From Pezicula radicicola (Eukaryota > Ascomycota > Leotiomycetes > Helotiales > Dermateaceae): DNA of 64,000 bases. Below, piece after piece: positions 34,185 through 47,200 of this stretch. The first letter of the stretch is position 1, and every line of letters starts with the position of its first letter. The translations under genes were made by a program, and so were the position numbers. Where the stretch lies: NCBI GenBank assembly GCA_003008705.1, contig PDUO01000033.1, positions 600,720 to 664,719 of the forward strand, in the 5' to 3' direction. Under the pieces are notes generated by a model, which saw only the letters and a list, made by a program, of their open reading frames with translations, was not told the DNA's origin and ran no database searches.

Positions 34185-35656
34185 GAGATTTTGCTTTGAC
34201 TCGTTTGAGGTTTGTTGGACATTGGGACTTCCGCGGGCATCATGAAATTGAAAGAATGCCAACACAACTCATGGGTTTACATGCTGTGCATCTTTTATCG
34301 AGGCTATATCTCTCGTTTTCATTCATTTCTCACTATGAAGATATAGTTTTGAACGTATACTGCGATAATGGCTAGCAGCTTGGGTTAACAATCACTTGCC
34401 TCTTGCTACTACGACAATATAACAAAAGTCTCAATTTTCTGTTGCTCACTATAGACTAAAAAAAGTTCACAGCGTCTAATATTCGTAAACTCAATTGAAA
34501 TGTCTCAATCTACTTAAAACATTAACACAACATTAAGGTTCCAGATATGTTGCTGCATTGAAATTATATCATTGCTAAAACGTTGCATTGGGAATGGGAA
34601 TTGTTATTCTATATGAGAATTTTTATGGTATAAGTTTTTGCAGGCCACTTTATAGATACAGTTGAATTTCTAGGTAAATCATCACTGTGCGTCTACGTTT
34701 TGCCTGGTAAGACAAGAACATAGCTGTGAACACTATAGTATGCCTAATCGAACTCTACTGTTTAAGTGGTATTCAGTGGATTTGATACGTGTTTACTCTC
34801 ACGGATTTACCCCCTAGAAATAAATCTCGGGATGTATTCTCCCGAGCTAGGCTTAATACGATTAATAATCTGTTCTATGACTTTCGGGCTATTGTAGGGG
34901 TAGCGGGTAACCAAACTGTATATGGATTAGACACCAAGGGGTCTTCTTGCTTGTATGTACGGTCACTAGCACTGCCGGTGGAGCCGAAACGCCGAATATG
35001 CACCTGGGTTCTAGCTTACCTCCTTGAACGAGTCGCCGAAAATATCGTGCATATGTGGTGTAACTCTAGTTCGACTACTTATCGCTGCACCGAAAACTCT
35101 CTGCAGCTACTTAAGCAATTGGTAAGATTATGCGATTTGCTGATACTATCAAATTTAGGTAGGCTTATGTATTGAGCTGATCTGATCTGATCTGACAGAT
35201 ATGGCGCACGGTTCTATGCCCATATAGTGTTCAGATTCATGCAAGTCCTCTATGGTATTGACCGAAGGGGCATTAGAGGAACTGATACCACCATCCTACG
35301 ACGTCATAAAAGTAAGACCATTGGCGTGATTTGGAAAAGCGTGCTTTCTTATGAGTAGTAGCGAGACTATTAACCTGTATAGAAGCCGCCGAAGCCATGC
35401 ATGAGACCCACCGAAAGTACTTTCTCGTGTCAAAACTCACTTCAGTCTTGCAGTAAAGTCTGAGCTGATTTATAGGATGCGTGTATTATAAGGCACGAAC
35501 ATTGAATCCTTCTTAACCTGCGGTTCTGTAAAAATAAAAACAAAAATACAACAATAGTTGCAAGAAATACAGACTACCTTTAGCTTTAGCTACGTTTTTC
35601 AATACTGGGCTTCCGAGGAATCTGCGATTTCAAGTTTACGTTCCAAATCAATCATC
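34185..35656. promoter_or_regulatory. Long upstream region of the 2OG oxygenase, rich in CGCCGAA motifs
   Basis: No convincing gene: the frame at 34789-35175 has no motif, start context or splice partner. CGCCGAA occurs at 34990-34996, 35034-35040 and 35387-35393, with related GCCGAA and ACCGAAA elements between (34983, 35085, 35412), the densest group in the window. About 600 bp separate the first copy from the start codon. Confidence 0.5.
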
Positions 35657-36724
35657 ATGTCTAGCAATGGTGACTTTTCCCTTGATATCATTGACCTCGA
35701 TCCATACCTAAACCCCAAATCACTCGGAGATAAGGAGAAGGTGATCGCACAGGTGTACGATGCATGTAAGAAGCAGGGCTTCTTCCTCCTCAAGGGAACG
35801 GGTGTTCCCCTGAAAGCACAGGAGGGAATGATTCAAGCATGCAGGAACCTCTTCCACTTGCCCAAAGACGAGAAGCAAGAGATGTCCATGTTCAAGACTG
35901 TTGCTCGTCGGGGATACGAAGCTTCTGGGGATACGCATCGCGAAGGCGATAAAATGGAGGATGCAAAAGAAGTATGGCCTTTTTTCTCGGTTGGCGTATT
36001 TGTATCTTGAGAAATCCACTAACGAGAAACAACATGTAAGGCCTTCTATATCGGCCGTGAGAATCCCGTCCTCGAGCTGCCCGGCTTTCACGCTCCTAAC
36101 GTCTGGCCTAACCTACCAGAGGAGAAATTCCGCGGTCCAGCTTGGGAGTACTACAACGAGGGACACAAACTCGGCCGCACCATCTGGGAGATCTTGATTC
36201 AAGGCCTTGGCTTTTCGCCTTCCCTCATGGACGACTACTCAACCCGGCCCATCGTCTCCATGAAACTGATTCGTTACCCCCCTTCCGCCGAAGGGAAAGA
36301 GGGCCAGTTCGGTGTTGGCGCACATACCGATTTCGGGGGCGTTACTGTTCTTCTGCAGCAGCCTGGGCGTGAAGGACTCGAGGTCTTCCATGAGGAGAAG
36401 CAGGAATGGTTGCCCGTGCCAGCACTGGAGGATGTCTTAGTGATTAACGTGGGGAATATGATTTCGCAGTGGTCGGGGACCGTGTATAAGAGCCCACTGC
36501 ACAGGGTCATCAATAAAAGTACGGATGAGAGGATCTCAGTCGCACTGTTTTGGCACGGCGATGTTGATGCAACGAATCCCTTGAATCCAAACGATCTAAG
36601 CGGGGACACAGTTGGCGACTTGCTGGTAAAGCGGTTTCGCAAGCAGTTTGTTCTTCCTGATAAAGTTGATATCAAGCCAAAATCAGCGCCCGTGCTTTTG
36701 GCTGAGATCAAAGCAGAATCATAG
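35657..36724 (+). CDS. 2-oxoglutarate/Fe(II)-dependent oxygenase
   Basis: Two exons, 35657-35971 and 36041-36724 (intron with a CACTAAC branch site), give 332 residues. The N-terminal DIOX_N part starts SLDIIDLDPYL with a conserved GFFLLKG segment. The C-terminal jelly roll has the iron triad HTD (His200, Asp202) and His259 in SPLHRVI, plus the 2OG-binding RIS (Arg269, Ser271). The family is that of isopenicillin N synthase-like/flavonoid-type dioxygenases, which in fungal clusters perform hydroxylation, desaturation, epoxidation or ring expansion. It lies directly upstream of the PKS-NRPS on the same strand and its promoter is rich in the cluster motif, so a tailoring role is likely. The precise reaction cannot be told from sequence. 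Confidence 0.93.
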
Positions 36725-38287
36725 GGGATTTTGTTGCACTGCCTTGATTAGGTTATTGGATGACTTTTAGATGAGTTTTAATTAACTTCATTGTTTTGAT
36801 GTTTATATGGCTCGCAGTTCGCCTGATCCCCCAAAACTCATAACCCAACAATACTCATTATCAGCCTGGCACTCTTATGAATGCTCACTTGATTCCGGCA
36901 TAGTCTCATCTTGGTTTCCCTCTTCAGCTGGGATGTCTTCACTAAACCCGTGAAGGCCCCCTTTCTCTTTTTGAAGTTACCTTTTAGCTTCAGTCCGTAG
37001 AGAAGTTACGGGGTTAGAAAAGAGGTAGGTGTGATTACTGATTTCCACAGGTCTCGAACAAGCAGCTACTAAAACACATCTAGTAAATTTCCATCTCCTT
37101 TTTTTATAGTAGGTGAGTGGATTGTTCTCAGGAGGAAGGTCAAAGGTATCCACATAATCGTCAACTTTTGTTGAATAAATTGCACTAGAAATCTTTTCGG
37201 ATGCGAGCGAGATATCGAAAAAAAAAAGAAATTTAAACCTTGAAAATCTTGGCGTGAATGAGATGTATATAGAAGCAATAGTGTGGCGTTGAAGGTCCTT
37301 GCACGACTTAACGATTTCCGATTTCGATGAGAATAGGTGTTAGTCCTATTCCTAAACCATTACCTCCTTTTTGTACAATTCAACTTGTGAAGATTTCCCT
37401 GAGGTCATGGTAGTACTACTTTATTTGTAGCCTTTTTTTGCCGTTAGTATTGATATATATAATGCTTGCTGATACTTTTTTTTCTTCTTGAGTATGGCAT
37501 TCGCCAGTAGACAAAGATCTGGAACGGCTCATAGTCACAGTTCCCTCAATAACCGTCCTAAGACTTGACAACTCATATCAAATGAATCTTCCTTAAACAC
37601 GTGTACCAGGACATATGTGAAAGGTAGGACATTGAGTGTGGAGTTTAGGGTTTCGGAGATGCTAACCTGCCTTATCTGAAGGATCCTGTTCTTCTTCGGC
37701 GAAGGATCAACACTCAGCTTTCGATGGCTTATCATTCGGGATAATACGGTATTACACACTCACTGGCGGCGTTCGGAGCAGATCTAATAGTCCCTGACCG
37801 CAGATACCAATTCGGTTCGGCGCATCTCTTCGGTTAATTATTTTGCGAAGGCTTTAGAGTCGGCCTATTCGTGACGAACTCAGTTCTTTTGCAGTCGGTT
37901 CTTCTTCCTGCAGCTTCACTCCGTCGGCGATGATTAGCCTTGTAGGATGCCACTAAAGCGTCTGGTGGCATCTTCTCCTTTGAGCTGCTTACTTAAGGTT
38001 AAAATAGGTGGGGGGGTTTGTTGTGATAACTGCGCTCAGCGAACAAGGACTATTAGTTAACTTTGAAGTTTGGTATAAACAAACCGAGAAGGAGAGCGGA
38101 GTTCATACCAAATAAAACACATGCCAAACAGACTCACCCGTGGAATCCGTCCAGTGTCCACCTATAGTCAATCTGTCCTGATATCCGACTTGAAGATCGA
38201 AGGTGCTCAAATCTCTGATTGTGCCAATCTTCCTCCCTCCTCCCTGTTTTCAACCAACAATCTACGGGACAGAGAAAAGGAATCGCA
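36725..38287. promoter_or_regulatory. Upstream region of the PKS-NRPS
   Basis: No gene is recognisable in 1.56 kb. TTCGGCG occurs at 37695-37701 and 37816-37822, with further TCGG elements at 37811, 37829 and 37923, about 470-590 bp before the start. The rest is AT-rich. The first ATG of the open frame is at 38219, but the Met at 38288, directly before the KS N-terminus ([15 protein letters not shown]), fits the family better. Confidence 0.45.
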
Positions 38288-41200
38288 ATGACATCTCAAC
38301 AGCCAGAGCCCATTGCAATCGTAGGAAGCGGCTGCCGTTTTCCGGGTGGTGCTAACTCACCATCAGACCTGTGGAAACTACTTCAAAGTCCTCGTGATGT
38401 GTCAAAGGCAATCTCTCAAACAGATCGATTTGATCCCACGGGCTATTACCACCCAGACGGTAGTCATCATGCCACCACCAACGTTCGGCAGGCGTACTTA
38501 CTGGAAGATAAACTGATGAAAGAGTTCGATGCATCTTTCTTCAACATCAGTCCCAATGAGGCTGATTCTGTCGACCCGCAGCAGCGTCTGCTCTTGGAAG
38601 CCGTATATGAAGCTCTTGAAGCCGGTGGTCACACAATCGAAGCACTCCAAGGCTCTGACACGGCTGTTTTCGTGGGCTGCATGGGCGTCGATTGGAATGA
38701 CCTCCTCTTGCGGGATCCGAACACTCTGCCCACTTATTTCGCCACTGGCACAAACCGTGCTATTATTTCGAATCGAGTTTCGTATTTCTTCGACTGGCAT
38801 GGTCCGAGTATGACCATTGACACTGCTTGTTCGTCTAGTCTGATTGCAGTACACCAGGGTGTACAAGCGTTGCGATCCGGAGAATCGCGTCTTGCTGTGG
38901 CATGTGGGACCAATGTGATTCTGGGACCAGGTTCGTTAATCTCTCTCTTAGCCCGTCAACCTCCTCTCTTACCCAGTGTGGCTTTTCGTGGGGGCTGAAT
39001 TCGGACTTAATAACCAAAGTAATGTTCAAATGTGTTTGGAACATTTACTCTTGAATGGAAATTCATGAGTGAATGTTCTAATTGAATTTGAACGTTATTC
39101 TTGTTTTAATGTTGAAATTAGTGAGGAAAAGTTTCCCGCATCCCCCAAAAAGCCCTGCTAAGTGTTAACTGCTTACTCATTTACTGACTATAAAATTTTC
39201 ACATGACAGATGCTTTTGTATTTGAGAGCAAAATGAAGATGCTTTCCCCCACAGGCCGGTCTCGCATGTGGGACGCCGATGCAGACGGATACGCTCGAGG
39301 TGATGGTGTAGCAGCTGTTGTGTTGAAACGCCTGAGAGACGCCATTGCTGATGGGGACCACATCGAGTGTATTGTTCGTGAAACTGGAGCCAATCAGGAT
39401 GGCCATTCTTCTGGCATTACAGTCCCCAGGTGAGCGATTTCATGTCTCTACTCCTCCGTCTAAAATTGTGCAGAATCAGTACTAAGTTTGGTGTACTAGC
39501 ACGGAAGCCCAGGCAGCCCTCATCCGTATGGTCTATAAAAGAGCCGGTTTAGACCCAGAGAATAACGTTCGGGATCGTCCGCAGTTCTTCGAAGCCCACG
39601 GCACCGGAACCAAAGCAGGGGATCCAAAGGAAGCTGCTGCGATTGCCGACTGTTTTGGTGGAACTGGCAGTGGTGGTGATCCTCTGTATGTGGGATCAGT
39701 GAAGACTGTCATTGGCCACACCGAAGGTGCGGCGGGTCTGGCAGGTGTTTTCAAGGCCTCTGGGATGATTCAAAATGGAGTCATCGCTCCGAATCTGCTC
39801 TTCAATCGTTTGAATCCGGACATCGAGAAGTATTACCAGGGCCTGAACGTCCCAACCAGCCCCATTTCGTGGCCGAAGCTTCCCGATGGAGTTCCTCGAC
39901 GTGTCAGCGTCAACAGTTTTGGTATGTAATTTCCCTCTCACTCTCTCTTTCGGGAGATCGTAGCTTCCCTGTCTTTTTAAGATTCTACCTCGTAGGTACC
40001 TATCCACTGCAATAACTGACGCAGCGCTTTCGATATATACAGGTTTTGGTGGCAGTAACGCGCATGCCATTCTGGAGGAATACTGCAAGACCCCAGCCGA
40101 CAATTCGACAACTACAGGCAAAGCCGATCACGCACCTTTTGCCCCATTCGTCTTTTCGGCTGCATCTGAGGCATCCCTGGCGACTCTTTTGCAGAGATAC
40201 TCGGACTTCTTCAAAACGAAGAACGATATCAATGCATTGGATCTGGCCTGGACTTTGCAATCTCGCAGAAGCCAGCTTCCCATCAAGACGGCCTTCTCTG
40301 CCTTGAATATCGAACAGCTGACGTCCAAAATTGACGAAAGTCTGACTCAGGCAACGCAAAATGCTGGAACAAGCATTGGCATCCGATCTAAGGCCACAAC
40401 CACAGCACCTCGCATCCTGGGTGTCTTCACCGGGCAGGGAGCACAGTGGGCAGCTATGGGTTCAGAATTGATCCGTTCGTCGGATTTTGTTCGCAAAAGA
40501 GTTCAAGAGCTGGAGAAAGCTCTTGCCACTTTACCCCTGTCTGACCGCCCTTCATGGAGTCTCAAAGATGAGATGCTTGCCAAAGAGGACAAATCTCGTC
40601 TCGCTGAGGCCGAGCTGTCCCAACCTCTGTGCACAGCAATACAAGTTGTCCTTGTCGATCTTCTACGTGCAGCCGGTATCACCTTCCAGGCTGTTGTTGG
40701 GCACTCCTCGGGGGAGATCGCTGCTGCTTACACGGCCGGTTTTATTTCTGCTCAGGACGCTGTGCGTATTGCCTACTACAGAGGACTCCATAGTGCTCGT
40801 CTGGCGGGCAACCCTGAGAGCGGGCAAAAGGGGGCTATGCTTGCAGTAGGGACTTCATGGGAAGATGCTCAGGATCTTGTCAATCTCCTCGCTTTTAAAG
40901 GCCGGTTGCAGATTGCAGCTCATAACTCTCCGGCGAGTGTGACTTTGTCGGGAGATGCTGATGCCATCGTCCATGCTAAAAAGGTCTTTGAAGAAGAAAA
41001 GAAATTTGCAAGGTTGCTCAAAGTAGATACTGCCTACCACTCTCACCATATGTTACCATGTGGTGATCCTTATGTGCAGTCTTTGCGAGAATGCGGTATC
41101 AAAATCAACTTGGAACGGAGCAACACGTGCACCTGGCTCTCAAGTGTATTTGGTGGCAAGGAAATGGGGTTCAGCGACGCAGAGCTCCTTCAAGATATCT

Positions 41201-44200
41201 ACTGGAGGGACAATATGACAAACGCAGTTCTGTTCACTGAGGCTGTGAAGAGTGCTGCAAGTGACGAATATCTTAACCTCATTATTGAAGTTGGACCTCA
41301 TCCGGCACTCAAAGGCCCTACGACACAGTCTCTCTCCGAAGTAAGATCAGCTGTTCTACCATACATTGGCGTGCTCAGCCGAGGGAAGAATGACATAGAG
41401 GCCTTCTCAGACGCACTGGGCCTCATTTGGTATGAGCACTTTTCATTGTTCTAACTCCCTCGGAATATTTTCTCATTTGCTGAGATAATGTTTCTTCCTC
41501 TCTTCCTCCTCTCAATTTGTAGCGAAAACAAGCTGATAATTTGCTCATAGGACACATTTCGGCACTGCTGGTGTGGACTTTGAGTCTTTCAATAAGGCTG
41601 TGTCTGCCAGAGTATCCAAGCCCATGTTGGTGGTTGGTCTTCCATCGTATCAATGGCACCATGGAAGAAACTATTGGCATGAATCGCGCAGGTCCAAGAA
41701 GATTCGTGCAAGGAAAGAACCGTTTCACGAGATACTCGGTGTACCATGCCCTGACTCCACGGACCGTGATAGGCGCTGGCAAAATTTGTTGAAGCTGTCT
41801 GAAATTCCCTGGCTGGACGGACATCAATTGCAAGGACAGACCGTTTTTCCCGCTGCAGGCTATTGTGCCATGGCCTTCGAAGCAGCCAGGAATGTTGCGG
41901 GTGGCCGGCCTGTAGAGTTCTTTGAACTGGATGATCTGGCCATTCCGAAGGCTATAACATTCGACGAGGACGTCAATTTTGCTGTCGAGACGCTTGTCAC
42001 ATTGACATCAATCATTGACAACAACTCAACCATCACTGCTGGCTTCTCATGCTACTCTGTCCCGACTTCTGGAACGGAACTAGACATGGAGCTTATGGCC
42101 AGCGGGATTGTCAAGATTGTTTTCGGCACTCCAACCGCCACAGCATTGTCATCGACACCACTAGAAGACTACCACAACATGACCCCAGTCGATTCAGACA
42201 AGTTCTACTCAAACCTTCTCCAACTGGGATATGGCTATTCTGGCGCCTTTCGGGGAATGACTGCACAGAAGCGAAAGCTCAATCAAGCATCTGCTCTAGT
42301 GTCCACGTATGCATACACGGACGCCGATTTTTCAGCGTACCTTGTCCATCCCACAATGCTCGATGTTACTTTTCAGGCCACTATGCTTGCCTTCTCAGCC
42401 CCCGGAGACGATCGTCTCTGGTCCCTTCATGTTCCTACACGTATCGGGAGAATTCGCATTAATCCGGAATTGTGCGGCTCGCTCCCAATATCTACTGCAA
42501 CTGACCTTCCAACTTGTGTCGTGCTGAATGACAACAATGACGCGAACTCCATCTGTGCCAGTGTCGACGTTTTCAGCCCAGACTCTCAACAGACCCTGAT
42601 CCAGGTCGAGGATTTAACCATGAAACCTTTTGCTCCTGCCACAGCGGCGGACGATCGTCGCCTGTTCTCTTTGACGAAATGGAATTATGCCACGCCAAAC
42701 GGGGCCTCCATTGTTGGCGATGTGCGTCCCTCTGTGGAAGAAGTCGAACTAGCCACCCTCTGCGAGAGACTATCGTATGCTTACCTTCGCAGTTGGAAAT
42801 CGGATCTCACAGACGAGGAATGGGCGAACAGTCCATCATACTTCCACTACCTTCAGGAGTTCATGAACCACACATTATCTACTGTAGCCAAAGGGGAACA
42901 CCCTTGCGTGAAGAAAGAATGGTCTGATGATACTTTGGACGAGGTGAAGGCGCTGATCAGCAAGCTTGGATATGCTGAAACTATCGACATCAAGCTGCTT
43001 TCAGCCGTTAGTGCAAATATCCCAGCCGCCGTGAGAGGTCAGACAACAATACTGGAGCATATGGTTGTCGACGATATGTTGGACGTTTTCTACAAGAAGG
43101 GCCTTGGGTTTGAGAGGTATAACAACTTCTTGGCTGGCATGGCGCAAGACATCACACATCGTTATCCCCGCGCCAGAATTCTTGAAATCGGTGAGAATGA
43201 AGATAATTCTGATGATAAAATATTTTACTTACTGTTAATAGGTGCTGGAACTGGTGGAGCCACAAAAACAGTGCTGGAAAGAATTGGGGGCACCATGTCC
43301 TCGTATACTTATACTGATATATCGGTTGGTTTCTTCGACAAGGCCGCCGAACTGTTTAGGGCATACAGCGACAGGATGATCTTTAAGCCATTTGACGTTG
43401 AAAAGCCGCCCGCATCGCAGGGTTTCGAACAACACTCATACGACATCATCATCGCATCCAATGTTTTACACGCTACGGCCTCGATCCAGAGAACACTTGA
43501 ACATGCCCGGCAACTTCTTAAGCCTGGCGGGTATTTATTGATGTTGGAACTAACCAATAACGGACCCATTCGACGGACCAACATTATGGGTGGTCTTCCA
43601 GGTTGGTGGATTGGAGAGGAAGACGGCCGCAAAGGTGCCCCGACAATCACCCCCGGAGAGTGGCACACTGCTCTTCGAAAGTCTGGATTCTCGGGAGTTG
43701 ACGCCGTCACTCCTGATCTCGATACCTTGCCCTGGCCTTTTTCCATCATGGCATCGCAGGCCGTTGATGATCGCGTGAAATTTTTGCGGCGACCATTGAC
43801 GAATACACCTTCCTCGTCAACGTCGATTCATCTTCCCCAAGTCGTTATCCTTGGGACTGGAAGCCTTGAGACGGCCCGCATCTCTGAAGAGGTGTCGGAG
43901 CTCCTTGAAGGGTTTTGCGGCCAGATCACCGTCCTTGATGGCCTACCTACCGAGAATGATGCACTTACCTTGGGCTTAGATCCAATGGACACAACTTTTA
44001 TCAACCTGGTTGACATTGACTCTCCGATCTTCAAAGGCTTGACGGAGAAGAGGATGGCAGGTCTGAAGCGTGTTTTTGAATTAGGGAAGCACATCCTTTG
44101 GATCACTTTGGGAGCCCAGGCTGAAGAGCCGTATCATATGGCAAGCATTGCTTTCAGCCGTGTCATCAGTCACGAGGCCCGGCACATCAACCTGAGCCAC

Positions 44201-47200
44201 CTGGACCTCTCTGACCTGTCGCACAATGTCTCCAAGAACATAGCGGAACATCTTCTGCGCCAATGTGCTCTGGATGAATGGGAACTTGAGAAGCATCAGC
44301 TCCTATGGTCAAAGGAACCCGAGGTGTACCTGGATCGCGGACACTTGAAACTTCCCCGCGTGGTGTCCAATGTCGATATGAACGAAAGACTCAACGCCTT
44401 CAAGCGTGTCATCACCAAGTCAGTGTCGATTTCAAACTCGACCGTCTCGGTTGTTGCTGATTCGCCGACTTCTTTGCATGTGGTAGAGGAAGTCTTGCTG
44501 GTCGCACCCAAAGATGGCCATCAAAGTCTTGTGAAGGTCGAGAGCTCCAGTTTAATGGCACTTTATGTCGCTGTGAATACCTTCTTGTTCCTCGGTATTG
44601 GCAAGCCCCTTGACGAAGTTAAGGCCACCGACGCCCTGGTCACTCTCTCAACGACCAACTCTAGTCAGACCAGTCCAATTGCAAGCGTAGCTCTGAGGGT
44701 TCCCCTTTCCGAACAGGCTACTGGTGATGGTCTGCTGATTGCCGTAGCGAGCGAGCTTCTTGCCTCGTCCTTAACTACATCATTGCCTCCGAACAGTAGT
44801 ATACTGGTCCATGGTTCAGGAACCCATCGTTTCCTCGCAGCAGCCCTAACACGCCAAGCAGCAGCCAAATCAGTCCGCGTTGTTTTCACTTGCAGCTCTG
44901 ATTGTATCAATGTGCAAGACCCAACCTGGATCAAGCTGGATGCTCGAGCACCTAGACATACTGTGAGAACATCATTGATTCCCGCGAAGCCTACTCATTT
45001 CCTCGATTTGACCCCCGACCCGAGTGGAAATGATCTCAGTATAAATATTGTCAAGGCACTGCCCTCAGGATGCAAACTACTCGACCCGTCTGATTTCTAC
45101 CGTCATGAGTCCGTGCTGCCTCGGCAACAGTCGTATAACTCGAAGGCTTTAGCAGATCTTCTCCAAGACGCTGTTTCCAGCGTGAAGAAGACCGTGGGGA
45201 TATCTACCACTCAAGCACATGATGACTTGGTGATTCATCTTGACCAAATTCACGACCACAAGCGGTCCAAACCTCAAGTCAACTCCACCCCAACGAGTAT
45301 CGTACACTGGCCACTAGATGGCAATGTTACGGTCGAAGTGCAGCCCCTGGATGCCCGACGCCTTTTTGCTCAAGACAAAACCTATCTCCTCATCGGTCTT
45401 AGTGGCCAAATTGGACAGTCACTTTGTGAGTGGATGACACAAAACGGAGCCGGGTGCGTGGTCTTAACAAGCCGCCATCCCAAAGTCGACGCAAAATGGC
45501 TGCAGTCCTTCGAGGGAACAGGCGCAACCGTCAAGGTCGTATCAATGGACGTTACTGACTTTCAGGGTCTGGAGAGAGTTGTCAGGGATATCAGGGCTAC
45601 CTGTCCACCAATCGCCGGTATTGCTAATGGAGCCATGGTTCTTCACGACTCACTGTTTTCAGACATGTCGCTGGAGAAGATGACTGGAGTTTTGGGGCCG
45701 AAGATTGATGGAACCAAGAATTTGGACACCCTTTTCCACGATGATGATCTTGATTTCTTCATCCTGTTTTCGTCGTCGGCTGGTGTCATCGGTAACTCTG
45801 GGCAATCCAACTATGCTGCAGCAAATGGGTACCTTAACAGTCTCGCCCGACAACGGCGCAAGCGCGGTCTGGCAGCTTCTGCATTCGATATAGGCCGTGT
45901 TGCTGGACTTGGATATGCCGAAGCTGCGGGCCAGGTTGTCATTGAACAGCTCACCCGATTCGGCTTGCTTCCCATTTCTGAGACGGAGTTCCACACCATG
46001 TTCGCCGAGACCATCCGTGCTGGGTACGTGCATGCAGAGGACCTCAAGGAAGAGGATGAGCGGGCGGTGGTGACGACGGGTATCCGACAGATCCGAGATG
46101 ATGAAGAGATCCAGGGGCCATGGTTCCAGAATCCTCGTTTCTCACATTGTATTCTCGAGGCTAGGGGTGCCGAGGCGGACTCGCAAACGCAGGATAACAG
46201 AACGTCGCTTCCTGTCAACAAACAGCTTGCGAATGCGGCCAACATGGAGGAGGCTCTGGGGGTTCTGAAAGACTGCTTTGCGGCCAAGCTGAGGTTCGTC
46301 TTGCAGAGTGCTGATAGCGAAATTGACCACGACGCTCCTCTCGTCGAGCTCGGAGTTGATTCCCTGGTTGCTGTCGAGGTGCGATCCTGGTTCTTGAAGG
46401 AACTGAAAGTAGATGTTCCTGTTCTCAAGGTTGTCGGAGGATCATCTATCACCGATCTATGTCAATTGGCTCTGGGCAAGTTGCCAGAGGAACTCGCTGC
46501 AAGCATTGGAAAAGGAGGAGGTGGAGAAGCACAGCAGCAACCTGAGAAGCCCGGCAAGTTGAGCAAGCCCAGGCTACCGCCTTCTCCTAAAGAGACTACT
46601 AGCGGCGGCTCCTCAGAACGTTCATCATCTCCTAGCCACGAGTCTTCTTCTGCGGGAGATACGACGGCAAGCTCTTTGACAACGAGAACCCCATCATCGG
46701 AGAACCTCACCGACGCTGCGAAGTCGGGCATCATGCAAAAGTTGTTGAAGACTGAGCAGATCTCGTTTGGCCAATCGCGATTCTGGTTTCTCCGACAGTT
46801 GCTCCAAGACCAGACGACATTTAACGTGACCTTTTACTACAAGATTACTGGCAACATGCGTATTGGCGAATTGGAAAGAGCCATCCGCACCGTGACTGAT
46901 AGGCATGAGGCACTTCGAACGTGTTTTGTTGGAGACTCTGATCCGTCGGAATCGGATATCGCCTATCAGAAAGTCTTGGAAAGCTCCCCGATGCGTCTCG
47001 AGCACAAGAGGATCAACAGCGTAGAAGATGTTGCTGTCGAGTACGCTGACCTGAAGGCGCATGTGTTTGACATTGAAAACGGGGAATCAATGAGGGTGAT
47101 TCTACTTACGCTCTCGCCGAGCTCGCATTACATGCTTATCAGTTACCACCATATTATGATGGATGGCGTGAGCCTTCAGGTCTTCATGGCGGATCTGGAA

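Noticed and set aside
34789..35175. 128-codon + strand frame between the P450 and the 2OG oxygenase
   Set aside because: It has no recognisable motif, poor codon structure and overlaps the densest group of promoter motifs. I treat it as non-coding.
46462..46734. 90-codon - strand frame at the ACP-C linker of the synthase
   Set aside because: It is a shadow of the Ser/Pro-rich linker, which lacks stops in the opposite frame because of its composition.
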